Source: Mycolicibacterium novocastrense
Lineage (GTDB): Bacteria; Actinomycetota; Actinomycetes; Mycobacteriales; Mycobacteriaceae
Direction of reading: 5' to 3'
Length of the DNA: 64,000 nucleotides
Assembly (NCBI RefSeq): GCF_001570485.1
Contig: NZ_BCTA01000093.1
Span: forward strand, 186,001 to 250,000
The notes under the pieces are model-generated. The model was given only the letters and a program-made list of their open reading frames with translations, searched no databases and was not told where the DNA came from. The position numbers and the translations under genes are program-made. This document shows positions 27,437-36,128 of the stretch, in pieces. Each line of letters starts with the position of its first letter. Within the stretch, counting starts at the first letter, position 1.

Positions 27437-28660
27437 TCACGACAGCAGCCAGTCGTTGGGCGAGAACAGCTCGCTGTGCACTCGCGCCGCGGTCACGCCC
27501 CGCGCCAACAATTGGGTGCGCACCGCCTGCACGAATCCGTTGTTGCCGCACAGATAGACCTCCGCGGTCGGGGGCAACTCGATGCCATCGAGCGTGAGCA
27601 GCCCCGGATGCACGCCGGTCTGCCCACCGGTCAGGCCGTCCTCGTACCAGACGTCCAGCGAGCCGTTCGTCAGCTGGGCCATCAGTTCGTGCTGTCGCTC
27701 CCGCAGCGGGTGGCTGCCGTCGCTGCGGTCGGCGTGCAACACCTGCACTAAAGTGTTGGGCGCCTCGGCCGCGAGGTACTCGAGGATGCCGACCATCGGA
27801 GTGATGCCGATTCCGGCCGAGATGAGCACCAGTGGTTGGTCGCCGGTGGGGGCGGGCAGATCACCGAACGGCACGGTGACGTCGAGGATGTCGCCGACGC
27901 AGACGTTCGCCGCGATCCAGGTGGAGACCTCACCGGCGGGCTGATCGCCGTTCGCGCCGACCGGCCTGACCGCGAACGTCAGCTCCTCTCCCGGCGCATT
28001 GACGAGGCTGTACTGGCGCAGTTGACGCGCACCGTCGGGCAGCGTGACACCGACCGAAACGTACTGTCCGGGACGGAATTCCGGGAACTTTCCGCCGTCC
28101 GGGCGGATTGTCAGCAGCACCGCGCCCGACGGGTCGTCGACCCGGGAGACGACACGGGCGCGTCGGTAGACGTCACCGTCGGCGACTTCCACCTCCGAGT
28201 AGAGCTCGTGCTCGATCTCGATCAAGGTCTGCGCCATGATCCAGTAGACCCGATCCCAGGCGGCGGCCACCTCCTCGGTCACCGTGTCGGCGCCCAGGAC
28301 CGCGACGATCGCGGCGAAGAGGTGCTCGTGCACGATCGGGTACTGCTCTGCGGTGATGCCCAGTGACGCGTGCTTGTGCCCGATGCGGGACAGCAGTTCG
28401 GCCGGGTGCGGAAGCTCCGGGTCGACGAGGTGGGCGGCGAAGGTCGCGATGGACGCCGCCAGGGCCCGCTGCTGGGCACCCTGGGCCTGATTGCCGCGGT
28501 TGAACAAATTGCGCAACAGTTCGGGGTGGTTGGCGAACAGACCGCGGTAGAACTCGGTGGTGATCTCGTCGATGTGCGCACCGATCAGAGGGAGCGTGGC
28601 CGACACGATCTCGGCGTGCTGCGGGTCGAGGTCGGCGGCTGCGGGGGCAAAGGCGGTCAT
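27437..28660 (-). CDS. hmp: Flavohemoprotein nitric oxide dioxygenase
   Basis: A 407-residue flavohemoglobin that oxidises NO to nitrate with NAD(P)H and oxygen. The globin domain is at about 10-145 with the proximal heme His in GHKHASLGI. The FAD domain has RQYSL, and the NAD domain has ISAGIGITPM and YLCGNNGFVQ. The canonical CGP is CGN here. The ATG at 28660 overlaps the nsrR stop by 4 bases, so it is the second gene of the nsrR-hmp operon and should be induced by NO. Confidence 0.93.
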   Translation of the reverse strand: MTAFAPAAADLDPQHAEIVSATLPLIGAHIDEITTEFYRGLFANHPELLRNLFNRGNQAQGAQQRALAASIATFAAHLVDPELPHPAELLSRIGHKHASLGITAEQYPIVHEHLFAAIVAVLGADTVTEEVAAAWDRVYWIMAQTLIEIEHELYSEVEVADGDVYRRARVVSRVDDPSGAVLLTIRPDGGKFPEFRPGQYVSVGVTLPDGARQLRQYSLVNAPGEELTFAVRPVGANGDQPAGEVSTWIAANVCVGDILDVTVPFGDLPAPTGDQPLVLISAGIGITPMVGILEYLAAEAPNTLVQVLHADRSDGSHPLRERQHELMAQLTNGSLDVWYEDGLTGGQTGVHPGLLTLDGIELPPTAEVYLCGNNGFVQAVRTQLLARGVTAARVHSELFSPNDWLLS

Positions 28661-29142
28661 CGGGGGGCCCTTTCGGCGGGTTGGGTTGGAGGTTGCGAGT
28701 CGACGCCTCTGAGCGGCGGCCCGTGAATCAGGAGAAGCCCTGCGTCCCTTGTCAAGTCGGCGATGGTGTGGCGGTCGAGCTCGCGGTAGAACGCTTCCTT
28801 GGCGTCGGCGAGCGCGCGGCGCAACCGGCATGCCGACACCAGCGGACACGGATGGGTGCCGTCGCAATCGATGACCTCCCGGTCACCCTCGAGGCGACGG
28901 ATCAACCAGCCCAGTGACGCCTCGCGCCCGGCCGCGGTCAGGGTCAGTCCGCCGACCCTGCCGCGCTGAGTGCTCACCACACCGAGTTCGGCCAACCGGG
29001 CGACCGCCTTGGCGACGTGGTTCTCCGAGGCGTGCGCACCGACTGCGATGGAGCGTGTGGTGACCCGTCGCTCCTCTGCTTCGCCGGCGGCGAGCAGCAT
29101 CATCGTCCGAAGACCGAGGTCGGTGAACCGGGTGAGCTGCAT
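28657..29142 (-). CDS. nsrR: Rrf2-family NO-sensing repressor NsrR
   Basis: A 161-residue Rrf2-type regulator: winged HTH in the first 70 residues (LTRFTDLGLRTMMLLA, then SENHVAKAVARLAELGVV). The cluster-binding region CDGTHPCPLVSAC has the C-x5-C-x5-C spacing of Streptomyces NsrR, which holds a 4Fe-4S cluster that is destroyed by NO. The ATG at 29142 gives the family's usual MQLTRFTD N-terminus. It directly precedes hmp, its classic target, and an NsrR-like operator overlaps its own promoter. Confidence 0.93.
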   Translation of the reverse strand: MQLTRFTDLGLRTMMLLAAGEAEERRVTTRSIAVGAHASENHVAKAVARLAELGVVSTQRGRVGGLTLTAAGREASLGWLIRRLEGDREVIDCDGTHPCPLVSACRLRRALADAKEAFYRELDRHTIADLTRDAGLLLIHGPPLRGVDSQPPTQPAERAPR

Positions 29143-29149
29143 ACGACAG

Positions 29150-29182
29150 AACGTAGTAATTCGGTATCGCAGATGCGAGTTT
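29150..29182 (-). promoter_or_regulatory. NsrR-type operator and -10 of the nsrR-hmp operon
   Basis: On the minus strand an imperfect palindrome (29158-29182) contains GCATCTGCGAT and CCGAATT. It resembles the 23-base Streptomyces NsrR sites (AA-GCATCTGAGAT-CC-TT type). Downstream TACGTT (29150-29155) fits TANNNT and ends 7 bases before the nsrR ATG, so the mRNA is probably leaderless. The operator would cover the -35 and spacer region. Confidence 0.7.
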
Positions 29183-29242
29183 TCCCGATGTGGGCTTAAA
29201 CACCACATACGCTGCGGTTTTTTGATCAGGCGATTCCTGAGC

Positions 29243-29806
29243 TCATTCCCCGTGAATGTTCAGTCCGTGCGCGGCGGCGAAGGCCAGAGCCTGATCGACG
29301 TCGATCCTCACGCCGGTGAGGCTGGCGGTGGTCCACAGTGACGCGTCGGTCCGGGCGCCGCGGAGGTCGGCCCTGTCCAGTCGCAGGTTCTGCACCCGCG
29401 CCCCGCTCAGATCCGCGCCGCGCAACACCGCCTTCCGTAGGTCGGCGTCGACCAGGCCTGCTTCGCGCAACCGGCACCCGGTCAGATCGACACCGCGAAG
29501 ATCGCATCCGCCGAGGACGGCCAGCGTCAGGTCGACGTCCACCAGTGTGATCGGCCGCAGGCGGCTCCCGGTGAATACCGATCCGAGCATGCTGCACTGC
29601 CGGAATATGCTGTGGTGCAGGGTCGCCCGCTCGAACCTGCAGTTCCGGAACGCCGAACCGGCATGCTCGGATTCGGTGAGGTCGACGCCGCGGAAATCGC
29701 ACTCGTCGAAGACGACGCGTTCGGTGCGCAGCCTGCTGAGGTCGTCATCGCGAAAGTCGCGACCACTGTATTGCTCGTCGCACCACAGTCTTTCGTCGGG
29801 ACGCAC
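29243..29806 (-). CDS. mfpA: Pentapeptide-repeat DNA-mimic protein MfpA
   Basis: 187 residues built almost entirely from pentapeptide repeats of the A(D/N)LXX type (FDECDFRGVDLTESEHAG, ADLRKAVLRGADLSGARV and so on), forming a right-handed quadrilateral beta-helix that mimics B-DNA. MfpA binds DNA gyrase and protects it from fluoroquinolones. The length fits the mycobacterial proteins (about 183-192). The GTG at 29806 lies 4 bases after the mfpB stop. It is the last gene of the mfpEDCBA conservon, as at Rv3361c. Confidence 0.94.
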   Translation of the reverse strand: MRPDERLWCDEQYSGRDFRDDDLSRLRTERVVFDECDFRGVDLTESEHAGSAFRNCRFERATLHHSIFRQCSMLGSVFTGSRLRPITLVDVDLTLAVLGGCDLRGVDLTGCRLREAGLVDADLRKAVLRGADLSGARVQNLRLDRADLRGARTDASLWTTASLTGVRIDVDQALAFAAAHGLNIHGE

Positions 29807-29810
29807 TCGG

Positions 29811-30377
29811 TCAACCAGGCAGGCTCGCCAGGGCGTACTCGGTGATCGCGATCAACGCCGCCTTGGCCGACTGCCGGTCACGCGCATCGACCGTGATCAC
29901 CGGAACGTGCTCGCCCAGCGCCAACGCCTTGCGCACCGCGGCTACGGGATGGCTTGGTGCGCCGTCGAATTGATTGATCGCGACGAGGAAGGGCAGGTTG
30001 CGCGCCTCGAAGAAATCGACCGCGGCGAAGCTGTCCTGCAGACGCCGCACGTCGACGAGGACGATGGCGCCGATCGCGCCGCGGACGAGGTCGTCCCACA
30101 TGAACCAGAACCGCCGCTGCCCGGGGGTGCCGAACAGGTACAACACCAGGTCGTCGGCCAGGGTGATGCGACCGAAGTCCATGGCTACTGTCGTGGTGTT
30201 CTTCTGCGGGGTGGCTTCCAGACCGTCGACACCCGCCGATGCGGTGGTCACCAGAGCCTCCGTCCGCAGCGGCATGATCTCGGAGACCGCGCCGACGAAC
30301 GTCGTCTTCCCGGCGCCGAAGCCACCGGAGATGACAATCTTCGTGGAGGCGGTCTCCTCAAAGTGCCTTGAGGCCAC
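29811..30377 (-). CDS. mfpB: MfpB, conservon small GTPase
   Basis: 188 residues with the P-loop GGFGAGKTT at the N-terminus, the switch region LYLFGTPGQRRFWFMWDD and NQFD in place of NKxD as base-recognition motif. This is the CvnD-type Ras-like GTPase of actinobacterial conservons. In mycobacteria MfpB modulates MfpA action on gyrase in a GTP-dependent way. The start overlaps the DUF742 gene by 20 bases; the stop is 4 bases before mfpA. It matches Rv3362c. Confidence 0.93.
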   Translation of the reverse strand: MASRHFEETASTKIVISGGFGAGKTTFVGAVSEIMPLRTEALVTTASAGVDGLEATPQKNTTTVAMDFGRITLADDLVLYLFGTPGQRRFWFMWDDLVRGAIGAIVLVDVRRLQDSFAAVDFFEARNLPFLVAINQFDGAPSHPVAAVRKALALGEHVPVITVDARDRQSAKAALIAITEYALASLPG

Positions 30378-30729
30378 GCAGTGTCCTTCCTATCAGCTCA
30401 CGTCTTTCGTCGACGTCGGCCGACTCGCCCAGGGTGCTGCCGACCGCCACATAACCCTGCGTCACGAGATCCCCGATGAGCACCCGCGCCACGCCGAGCG
30501 GCAACGATAACTTCACCGCGATCTCGGCAACCGACGGGTGCTCGACGCACATCGCCACGATCTGCCCGCGCACGTCGTTACCCGGCCAGCGCGGCGGCTT
30601 GGCCGCGTCGACCGTCTCGATCGGTGCTTCCAGCGGTAGCGAGACGCGGGAGTCTGTGCGTCCCGCGGTCAGGATGTAGGGCCGGACCAGGCTCGGCTCG
30701 GCCGTAACGTCGCCCTCCCACTGGTCCAT
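30358..30729 (-). CDS. mfpC: DUF742 protein of the mfp conservon
   Basis: 123 residues: LVRPYILTAGRT is the DUF742 hallmark, and a winged-helix-like region follows (EIAVKLSLPLGVARVLIGDLVTQGYV). It is the CvnC-type member, equivalent to Rv3363c. The ATG at 30729 (MDQWEGDV) lies 7 bases after the roadblock gene's stop, while the longer frame upstream overlaps that gene. Its role is probably protein contacts between the kinase and GTPase layers. Confidence 0.9.
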   Translation of the reverse strand: MDQWEGDVTAEPSLVRPYILTAGRTDSRVSLPLEAPIETVDAAKPPRWPGNDVRGQIVAMCVEHPSVAEIAVKLSLPLGVARVLIGDLVTQGYVAVGSTLGESADVDERRELIGRTLRGLKAL

Positions 30730-30736
30730 CGGCGGC

Positions 30737-31156
30737 TCACGAATGCTGGGGTGCGCGCCGTCGCGCGGACTGCACGACGGTGCCCACCCGCTCGACCAAT
30801 ACCGCCATCTCGTAACCGATCTGGCCGATGTCGCAGTTGCGCGCGGCCAGGGTGGCCAGGTTCGAGCCGTCACCGACCCGCATCAGGAGCAGGTAGCCGT
30901 TCTCCATCTCGACGACCGACTGCAGCACGTGGCCCCCGTCGAAGAGTTGCGCCGCACCCGTGGACAGGCTCGCCAGTCCGGAGGCCACCGCCGCGAGTTG
31001 GTCGGCCCGCTCGGTCGGGATGTGCTCGCTGGCCGCCATCAACAGCCCGTCGGCCGAGACCAGCACCGCGTGGGTCACCCCCGACACTTCGCGCGCGAAT
31101 TTGGAGACCAGCCAGTCCAGCGAGTCGCGCTGCGTCGAACGAGCCGGATAAGTCAT
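30737..31156 (-). CDS. mfpD: Roadblock/LC7-domain protein of the mfp conservon
   Basis: 139 residues forming one roadblock/LC7 domain (LDWLVSKFAREVSGVTHAVLVSADGLLMA at the N-terminus). Such proteins act as GTPase-activating or scaffold partners. It is CvnB-like, equivalent to Rv3364c. The start overlaps the mfpE stop by 3 bases (ATGA arrangement), so translation is coupled. Confidence 0.92.
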   Translation of the reverse strand: MTYPARSTQRDSLDWLVSKFAREVSGVTHAVLVSADGLLMAASEHIPTERADQLAAVASGLASLSTGAAQLFDGGHVLQSVVEMENGYLLLMRVGDGSNLATLAARNCDIGQIGYEMAVLVERVGTVVQSARRRAPQHS

Positions 31157-33702
31157 TCGGTATCGGTCCCTCTGGTCTCTCGTGCGTGCGAGCGCCCGGC
31201 GTGCACCCCGCCGAAGTGGCTGCTGATGCTGGCGCGAACGGCTTCCGGATCGCGTTGCGAGGCTCCCGGTGGCGCGTCGAACTCAGCCGCCGATGCTACC
31301 TCGCCGGTCTGCGCGGCACCCGGCACGAGGCGGGCACCCGGCGTGCGCACCGGAAGACCTTCGTCGGTGACGTCGGTGACGGGGGCCTCGTCGGCGGCGG
31401 CCGCGACCGACCAGCCGTGGTCCCACACCGACTCCCAGTTCAGGTCCTCGCTGTTGGCGAGTTCGGTCGGGTCGACCAGCCACTCCGACAGCATGCTCTG
31501 GTAAATCGAGTCGTCAGCATCGGCATCGGCCGTCTGCGCCGTCTGCGTCCGCGCCGCAAAGAAACTCGACGTGTCCGTCGGCCGGCCGGCCGGTTCCGGC
31601 TCTTGGTCCTCCTCCGCCGGCGGGGTCGGCACGGCCGAGATTCCGCTGGCGCCGGGATCGCGCTGCGGCAGCACCGACGTGTCGCGGTACTCGGGTTCGG
31701 CGTGATCCTCGTCGAGCGCCAGCGCCGTCGCGATCCCCGCATGGGCGTCGGCGGGTGTGGCGTACTCGGGCGCGCTGAACTGGTGCGGCTCGCCCGGTCG
31801 CCTCAACAACTCCGCCGGCACGTACACGCCCGCTGTCGTGCCCGAATCGGGTTCGCCGCCGATGGTGGACCGCAGCCGAACCACGAGCCCGTGTTGCGTG
31901 GCCAGCCGACCGACCACGAACAACCCCATGTGCCGCGCGGTGTACGGGTCGACCTGTCCGCCCGATTGCAAGCGGGTGTTGGCCACCCGCAGATCCGACT
32001 CGGTCATCCCGAGCCCGATGTCGCTCACCTCGATGACCAGTCCGCCGTTGGCGGTGTGTACGGCCGACACCCGAACCTGCGAGACCGGCGGCGAGTAGCG
32101 CAGCGCGTTGTCGAGCAGTTCGGCCAATAGATGCACCAGATCGCCGGCGACCGCGCCGACGACCTCACTGTCGGGCACGGTCGCGGTGACGACCCGGGTG
32201 TAGTCCTCGACCTCGGAGGCCGCGGCGTTGATCACCGCGGCGACCGGCACCGGCTCGGCCTGCTCACGGGGCACTCTCGCGCCGGACAGCACCAGCAGGT
32301 TGGCACCGTTACGTCGCATCCGGGCGGCCAGGTGGTCCAGCCGGAACAAGCTCTCCAGCCGTTCGGGGTCCTCTTCGTTGCGCTCCAGCCGGTCGATCAA
32401 TGCCAGTTGCTGGTCGACCAGCGAGCGGCTGCGCCGCGAGAGCGTTTCGAACATGTCGGAGATCTGCAACTGCAACCGGGACTGTTCGGCGGCGAGGAAT
32501 ACCGCCTGCTCGTGCAGCTCGTCGACGGCATGCGCGACCTGGCCGACCTCCTCGGTCGTGTGCACCGGGATCGGCGTGATCTGCGGGGCGTCACCGCCGG
32601 CACGCACCCGTTCGATCTCCGCGCCGAGGTCTTCGTGGGCGACCTTGAGTGCACCGTCACGCAGCCGCCGCAGCGGTCGCACGAGCGTGCGCGCCACCAG
32701 GACCACGATGATCAGCGCGAGCAGCATCGACACACCGACGATGACCGCATCGCGGATCAGGGTGCTGCGCTGGGCATCGGCTCGATCCCGCACCGCCGAT
32801 GTGACGGCCTCGCTGGTTCGGTCGATGATCTGGCGGGCGATCTGGTCGGTCGCGGCCACCGACCCCAGCAGTTCGGGGTTGTTGACCAGCGGCACCGCCG
32901 GGTCGGTCATCAGCGCCATCCGCTTGACGAACTCGGCCTGCAGCTTCTTGGCGTCGGGCGATCCGACACCGAGCACCTGGTTCATGCCGAACAGCGTCGA
33001 CGGCTCGGTGCCGGCAAGTGCGATGACCGCTGTCCGCAACTCGGGCTCGGGTAGTTCCGCGCCGCGGGTCAGGGCGAGCGTCTGCATCGTCATCTGGCCG
33101 CGCGCCCCGATCGCCCGGGCCAGACCAACCGTCTGCGCGCGGATGCGTTCGTCGTCGACGCGGACGGATCCGGTCACCGCATCCTCGGCGGGCAACAGCA
33201 GCAGCGCGTACGCCTGGATGCCCTCGCGTAACCCGATGCTGTTCGAGGTGACCCTGTCCATCAAGGCCTGACCGTCGTTGATCATCGTGGTGATGCCCTG
33301 GCGGACGTCCGGGGCCACGTCGGTGGCCTCCATCCGCAGCTCGAGCTCACGACGGCTGGTGTCGAAGCGGCTCAGCGCAGTCTGCATGTCACCCTCGGTC
33401 GAGGTGGCCAGCATCGCCGCTTCCAACGACTCCATGTAGCCCTCGATCGCCGGCACCATTTCGGCGCGATCGGCGGCGCGGCGCAGATCGGCTTCGGCGG
33501 TCACGTCGCCGTAGATGCGTAAGCCGCCGAACGTCGCGGCCACGATCAACGGCACCACGACGATCGCGAGCACTTTCCAGCGGACCGGCCAATTGGACAG
33601 GACCCACCGCGACGGCCGTTTGACCGGCGGCTGCGGTTCGCGTTCGAAGTCGATCAGCGTGCCGTCGGACTGCTTGAGTTGGGAGAACACGCTCATCGGC
33701 AT
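31153..33702 (-). CDS. mfpE: Sensor histidine kinase of the mfp conservon
   Basis: 849 residues. The first membrane helix is near 45-65, an extracytoplasmic nitrate-sensor-like (NIT) helical domain spans about 65-315, the second helix is at about 325-345 (VIVGVSMLLALIIVVLVARTL), and HAMP follows. The ATPase domain at about 520-640 has the N-box ELLDNALRYSPP and G1 DIGLGM. The last 200 residues are acidic, Pro/Ala-rich and disordered. The phosphoacceptor region (LSRRSRSLVDQQLALIDRLE) lacks an obvious His, as is usual for conservon kinases. It is equivalent to Rv3365c and heads the operon. An ATG two codons downstream is possible. Confidence 0.9.
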   Translation of the reverse strand: MPMSVFSQLKQSDGTLIDFEREPQPPVKRPSRWVLSNWPVRWKVLAIVVVPLIVAATFGGLRIYGDVTAEADLRRAADRAEMVPAIEGYMESLEAAMLATSTEGDMQTALSRFDTSRRELELRMEATDVAPDVRQGITTMINDGQALMDRVTSNSIGLREGIQAYALLLLPAEDAVTGSVRVDDERIRAQTVGLARAIGARGQMTMQTLALTRGAELPEPELRTAVIALAGTEPSTLFGMNQVLGVGSPDAKKLQAEFVKRMALMTDPAVPLVNNPELLGSVAATDQIARQIIDRTSEAVTSAVRDRADAQRSTLIRDAVIVGVSMLLALIIVVLVARTLVRPLRRLRDGALKVAHEDLGAEIERVRAGGDAPQITPIPVHTTEEVGQVAHAVDELHEQAVFLAAEQSRLQLQISDMFETLSRRSRSLVDQQLALIDRLERNEEDPERLESLFRLDHLAARMRRNGANLLVLSGARVPREQAEPVPVAAVINAAASEVEDYTRVVTATVPDSEVVGAVAGDLVHLLAELLDNALRYSPPVSQVRVSAVHTANGGLVIEVSDIGLGMTESDLRVANTRLQSGGQVDPYTARHMGLFVVGRLATQHGLVVRLRSTIGGEPDSGTTAGVYVPAELLRRPGEPHQFSAPEYATPADAHAGIATALALDEDHAEPEYRDTSVLPQRDPGASGISAVPTPPAEEDQEPEPAGRPTDTSSFFAARTQTAQTADADADDSIYQSMLSEWLVDPTELANSEDLNWESVWDHGWSVAAAADEAPVTDVTDEGLPVRTPGARLVPGAAQTGEVASAAEFDAPPGASQRDPEAVRASISSHFGGVHAGRSHARETRGTDTE

Positions 33703-33920
33703 ACGTCCGTTCGGATACTTCCCACTGATCTTCTACTGATATGCCCACCCGGCGGGCGCGTTCCGGCCCTGGCAATTGGACGAGTATGCCAGCGATATGC
33801 GGCCGAATCCACCATTCTTACTGAACAGACAGAGTTCATTACCGCAGGTGAAAGGCGGTGTGAGGATACCGAGCAAATACCGGGACCCGATCGTGATACG
33901 GCCCCGGCTGCAGCAGCCGC

Positions 33921-34526
33921 CTACGCCGGGCGCAGGATCGCGACGAGGAAGTCGGAGTCGTCGGTGAACGGCCGCAGGTCCCACGTGGACAACAGCAGAT
34001 CGGGCGCGAGACCAGCGTTCGAGGCGTCGTCGAAGAAGTCGGCGAACGCGTAGTCGCGGCCGGCGCCGAAGCCGATCACCGCCCGCCCGTCGTCCTTCAG
34101 ATGAGCGCGCAGCCGGGTGAGCACCTCGCCCCTGGTGCTCGGCGCCAGGAAGGTCATGACGTTGCCCGCCGACACGATGACGTCGAACTTCTCGGTGATA
34201 CCCCGCGCGGGCAGGTCGAGTTCGGCGAGGTCGCCGACGAGCCACTGGGGGCCGGGATGGTCCTGTTCGGCCGCCCCGATCAACGCGGGGTCGACGTCGA
34301 CGCCGACGACGCGGTGACCGGCGGCCGCCAGGTAGCCACCCAGCCGGCCGGGTCCGCAGCCCGCATCAAGGATGTGGGCGCCGCGGGGAACCATCGCGTC
34401 GACCAGGCGCGCCTCGCCCACCAGATCGTCACCGGCTCGCGCCATCGCGCGGAATCGTTCGATATACCAGTGGGAATGGCCGGGGTCGGCCGCCACCTTC
34501 TGCATCCAGAGGCTTTCCGCGACCAT
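33921..34526 (-). CDS. Class I SAM-dependent methyltransferase
   Basis: 201 residues with motif I ILDAGCGPGRLGGYLA near residue 52, the ribose-binding Asp in VVGVDVDPAL and motif IV-like FDVIVSAGNVMTFL. The acceptor is unknown. It lies alone between the mfp operon promoter region (33703-33920, 218 bases with nothing recognisable beyond being AT-richer) and the divergent RNA methyltransferase. Confidence 0.85.
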   Translation of the reverse strand: MVAESLWMQKVAADPGHSHWYIERFRAMARAGDDLVGEARLVDAMVPRGAHILDAGCGPGRLGGYLAAAGHRVVGVDVDPALIGAAEQDHPGPQWLVGDLAELDLPARGITEKFDVIVSAGNVMTFLAPSTRGEVLTRLRAHLKDDGRAVIGFGAGRDYAFADFFDDASNAGLAPDLLLSTWDLRPFTDDSDFLVAILRPA

Positions 34527-34576
34527 GCGAGCATTATCCCAACGCCCCGAAGCGCGCTGCCACCGAGAGGTCGTCG

Positions 34577-35041
34577 TTGTTCAATCTCTTGTTTTTCTCG
34601 CCGCGGATCGCGCCCAATACGGGCAACGCGATCCGGATGGTGGCGGCCACCGGCTGCGAACTGCACCTGGTGGAACCGATGGGCTTCGACCTGTCCGAGC
34701 CGAAGTTGCGGCGGGCCGGCCTGGACTACCACGACCTGGCGTCGGTGACCGTCCACCAAGATCTGCCCACGGCGTGGGCCGCGATGGCGTCCGAGCGGGT
34801 CTACGCGTTCACCGCGCACGCGTCGACGTCGTTCACCGATATCGAGTACCGGCCGGGTGACGTGCTGATGTTCGGTCCAGAACCGACCGGCCTCGACGAG
34901 GCGACGCTGGCCGACCCGCACATCACCGCGCAGGTACGGATCCCGATGCTGGCCGGAAGGCGCTCACTGAACCTGTCGAACGCGGCCGCGGTCGCGGTGT
35001 ACGAGGCGTGGCGGCAGCACGGGTTCAGCGGCGCGACCTGA
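34577..35041 (+). CDS. trmL: SpoU-family tRNA (cytidine-34/uridine-34) 2'-O-methyltransferase
   Basis: 154 residues, the size of TrmL. SPOUT motifs are visible: the N-terminal NLLFFSPRIAPNTGNAIR, the middle VLMFGPEPTGL and the C-terminal IPMLAGRRSLNLSNAAAVAVYEA, which forms the knot that binds SAM. The TTG start at 34577 has GAGAGG 6 bases upstream and gives the canonical N-terminus. It corresponds to Rv3366. It ends flush with the convergent nitroreductase gene. Confidence 0.85.
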   Translation: MFNLLFFSPRIAPNTGNAIRMVAATGCELHLVEPMGFDLSEPKLRRAGLDYHDLASVTVHQDLPTAWAAMASERVYAFTAHASTSFTDIEYRPGDVLMFGPEPTGLDEATLADPHITAQVRIPMLAGRRSLNLSNAAAVAVYEAWRQHGFSGAT

Positions 35042-35689
35042 TCACCAGGAGTTGAAGTGGGCGACTTGCTCGACGGGTAGCCGCTTGGCCGGGCGGAAGT
35101 CGGTGCCTTTGGTGTAGGCGATCGGGAACAACCCGCCCTGGCTGTACTGGTCGTGCGGAATGCCAAGGATGTCGGCGGCCTGCTTCTCGCCCTCACCCAG
35201 CAGGTGCAGCGTGGTCCACGCCGAACCGAGACCGCGCGAGCGCAACGCCAGCATGTAGCTCCACGCCGCGGGCAGCAACGACCCCCAGAAGCTGGCGCTG
35301 ACGGCGCCGGGGACGCCGTCGACCCGCCCCTCGAGGCACGGAATCAACAGCCAGGGCGCCTTTTCCATGTTCTCGGCGAGGTACTCGGCCGACGACACCA
35401 CGGCCTGGCGCCGCTCGCCTCGGCTGTCCCCCTCGGCGTACTCGGGTTCAGGCATGGTGCGGTACAGCTTCCAGCTGGTGCGATAGATGTCGGCGAGCGC
35501 CTTCTTCTTCTCGGCGTCGTCAACGAACATCCACTGCCAGGCCTGCGCGTTCGACCCCGTCGGTGCCTGTATCGCGATCTCCAGACACTCCAGCAGCACC
35601 TCACGGGGCACCGGCTTGTCGAAATCGAGCCGCTTGCGCACCGAACGGGTGGTGGTCAGGACTTCGTCGACGGACAGGTTCAAAGTCAT
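35042..35689 (-). CDS. Nitroreductase-family protein (Rv3368c type)
   Basis: 215 residues of the FMN-dependent nitroreductase fold: VLTTTRSVRKRLDFDKPVP and IAIQAPTGSNAQAWQWMFV near the N-terminus (FMN phosphate contacts), and LGIPHDQYSQGGLFPIAYTKG near the C-terminus. The acceptor is unknown. It is divergent from a PPOX-class F420 protein, as at Rv3368c/Rv3369. Confidence 0.87.
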   Translation of the reverse strand: MTLNLSVDEVLTTTRSVRKRLDFDKPVPREVLLECLEIAIQAPTGSNAQAWQWMFVDDAEKKKALADIYRTSWKLYRTMPEPEYAEGDSRGERRQAVVSSAEYLAENMEKAPWLLIPCLEGRVDGVPGAVSASFWGSLLPAAWSYMLALRSRGLGSAWTTLHLLGEGEKQAADILGIPHDQYSQGGLFPIAYTKGTDFRPAKRLPVEQVAHFNSW

Positions 35690-35711
35690 TTTTCGAGACT
35701 ACATTCGCACC

Positions 35712-36128
35712 ATGGCAGTCAATTTCACCCAGGAGGTAGCCGACAGGCTTTCGTCGGACAAGCACGGCTGGTTGACCACCGTGGCCAAGTCGGGACAGCC
35801 CGTGCCGCGCTTGGTGTGGTTCTACTTCGACGGCACCGACGTGCTCGTCTATACCGAACCGAACGCCGCCAAGGTCAGGCATATCAGAGCGCATCCGCGG
35901 GTCAGCCTCAACCTGGACTCCGATGGAAACGGCAGCGGGATCATCGCCGTCGGCGGAACCGCGAGCGTCGACGCCGAGGACGCGAATCCGCTGGAGGACG
36001 AGCGGTATCGCGCCAAGTACGGCGAGTTCGCGGCAAGCCTCGGTTTCAGCGACGAGTTTCTCGCCGCCTACAACATGCGGCTGAAGATCAGCGTCGACAA
36101 GGTCTGGACCACGCCGACCGAGGGTTAG
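35712..36128 (+). CDS. PPOX-class F420-dependent oxidoreductase (Rv3369 family)
   Basis: 138 residues of the split beta-barrel flavin/deazaflavin fold: GWLTTVAKSGQPVPRLVWFYFDG, then TEPNAAKVRHIRAHPRVSLNLD. This family in mycobacteria is assigned to coenzyme F420 use; the substrate is unknown. The ATG at 35712 is 22 bases from the divergent nitroreductase start, so the two share a promoter region. Convergent 4-base overlap with the MFS gene. Confidence 0.85.
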   Translation: MAVNFTQEVADRLSSDKHGWLTTVAKSGQPVPRLVWFYFDGTDVLVYTEPNAAKVRHIRAHPRVSLNLDSDGNGSGIIAVGGTASVDAEDANPLEDERYRAKYGEFAASLGFSDEFLAAYNMRLKISVDKVWTTPTEG

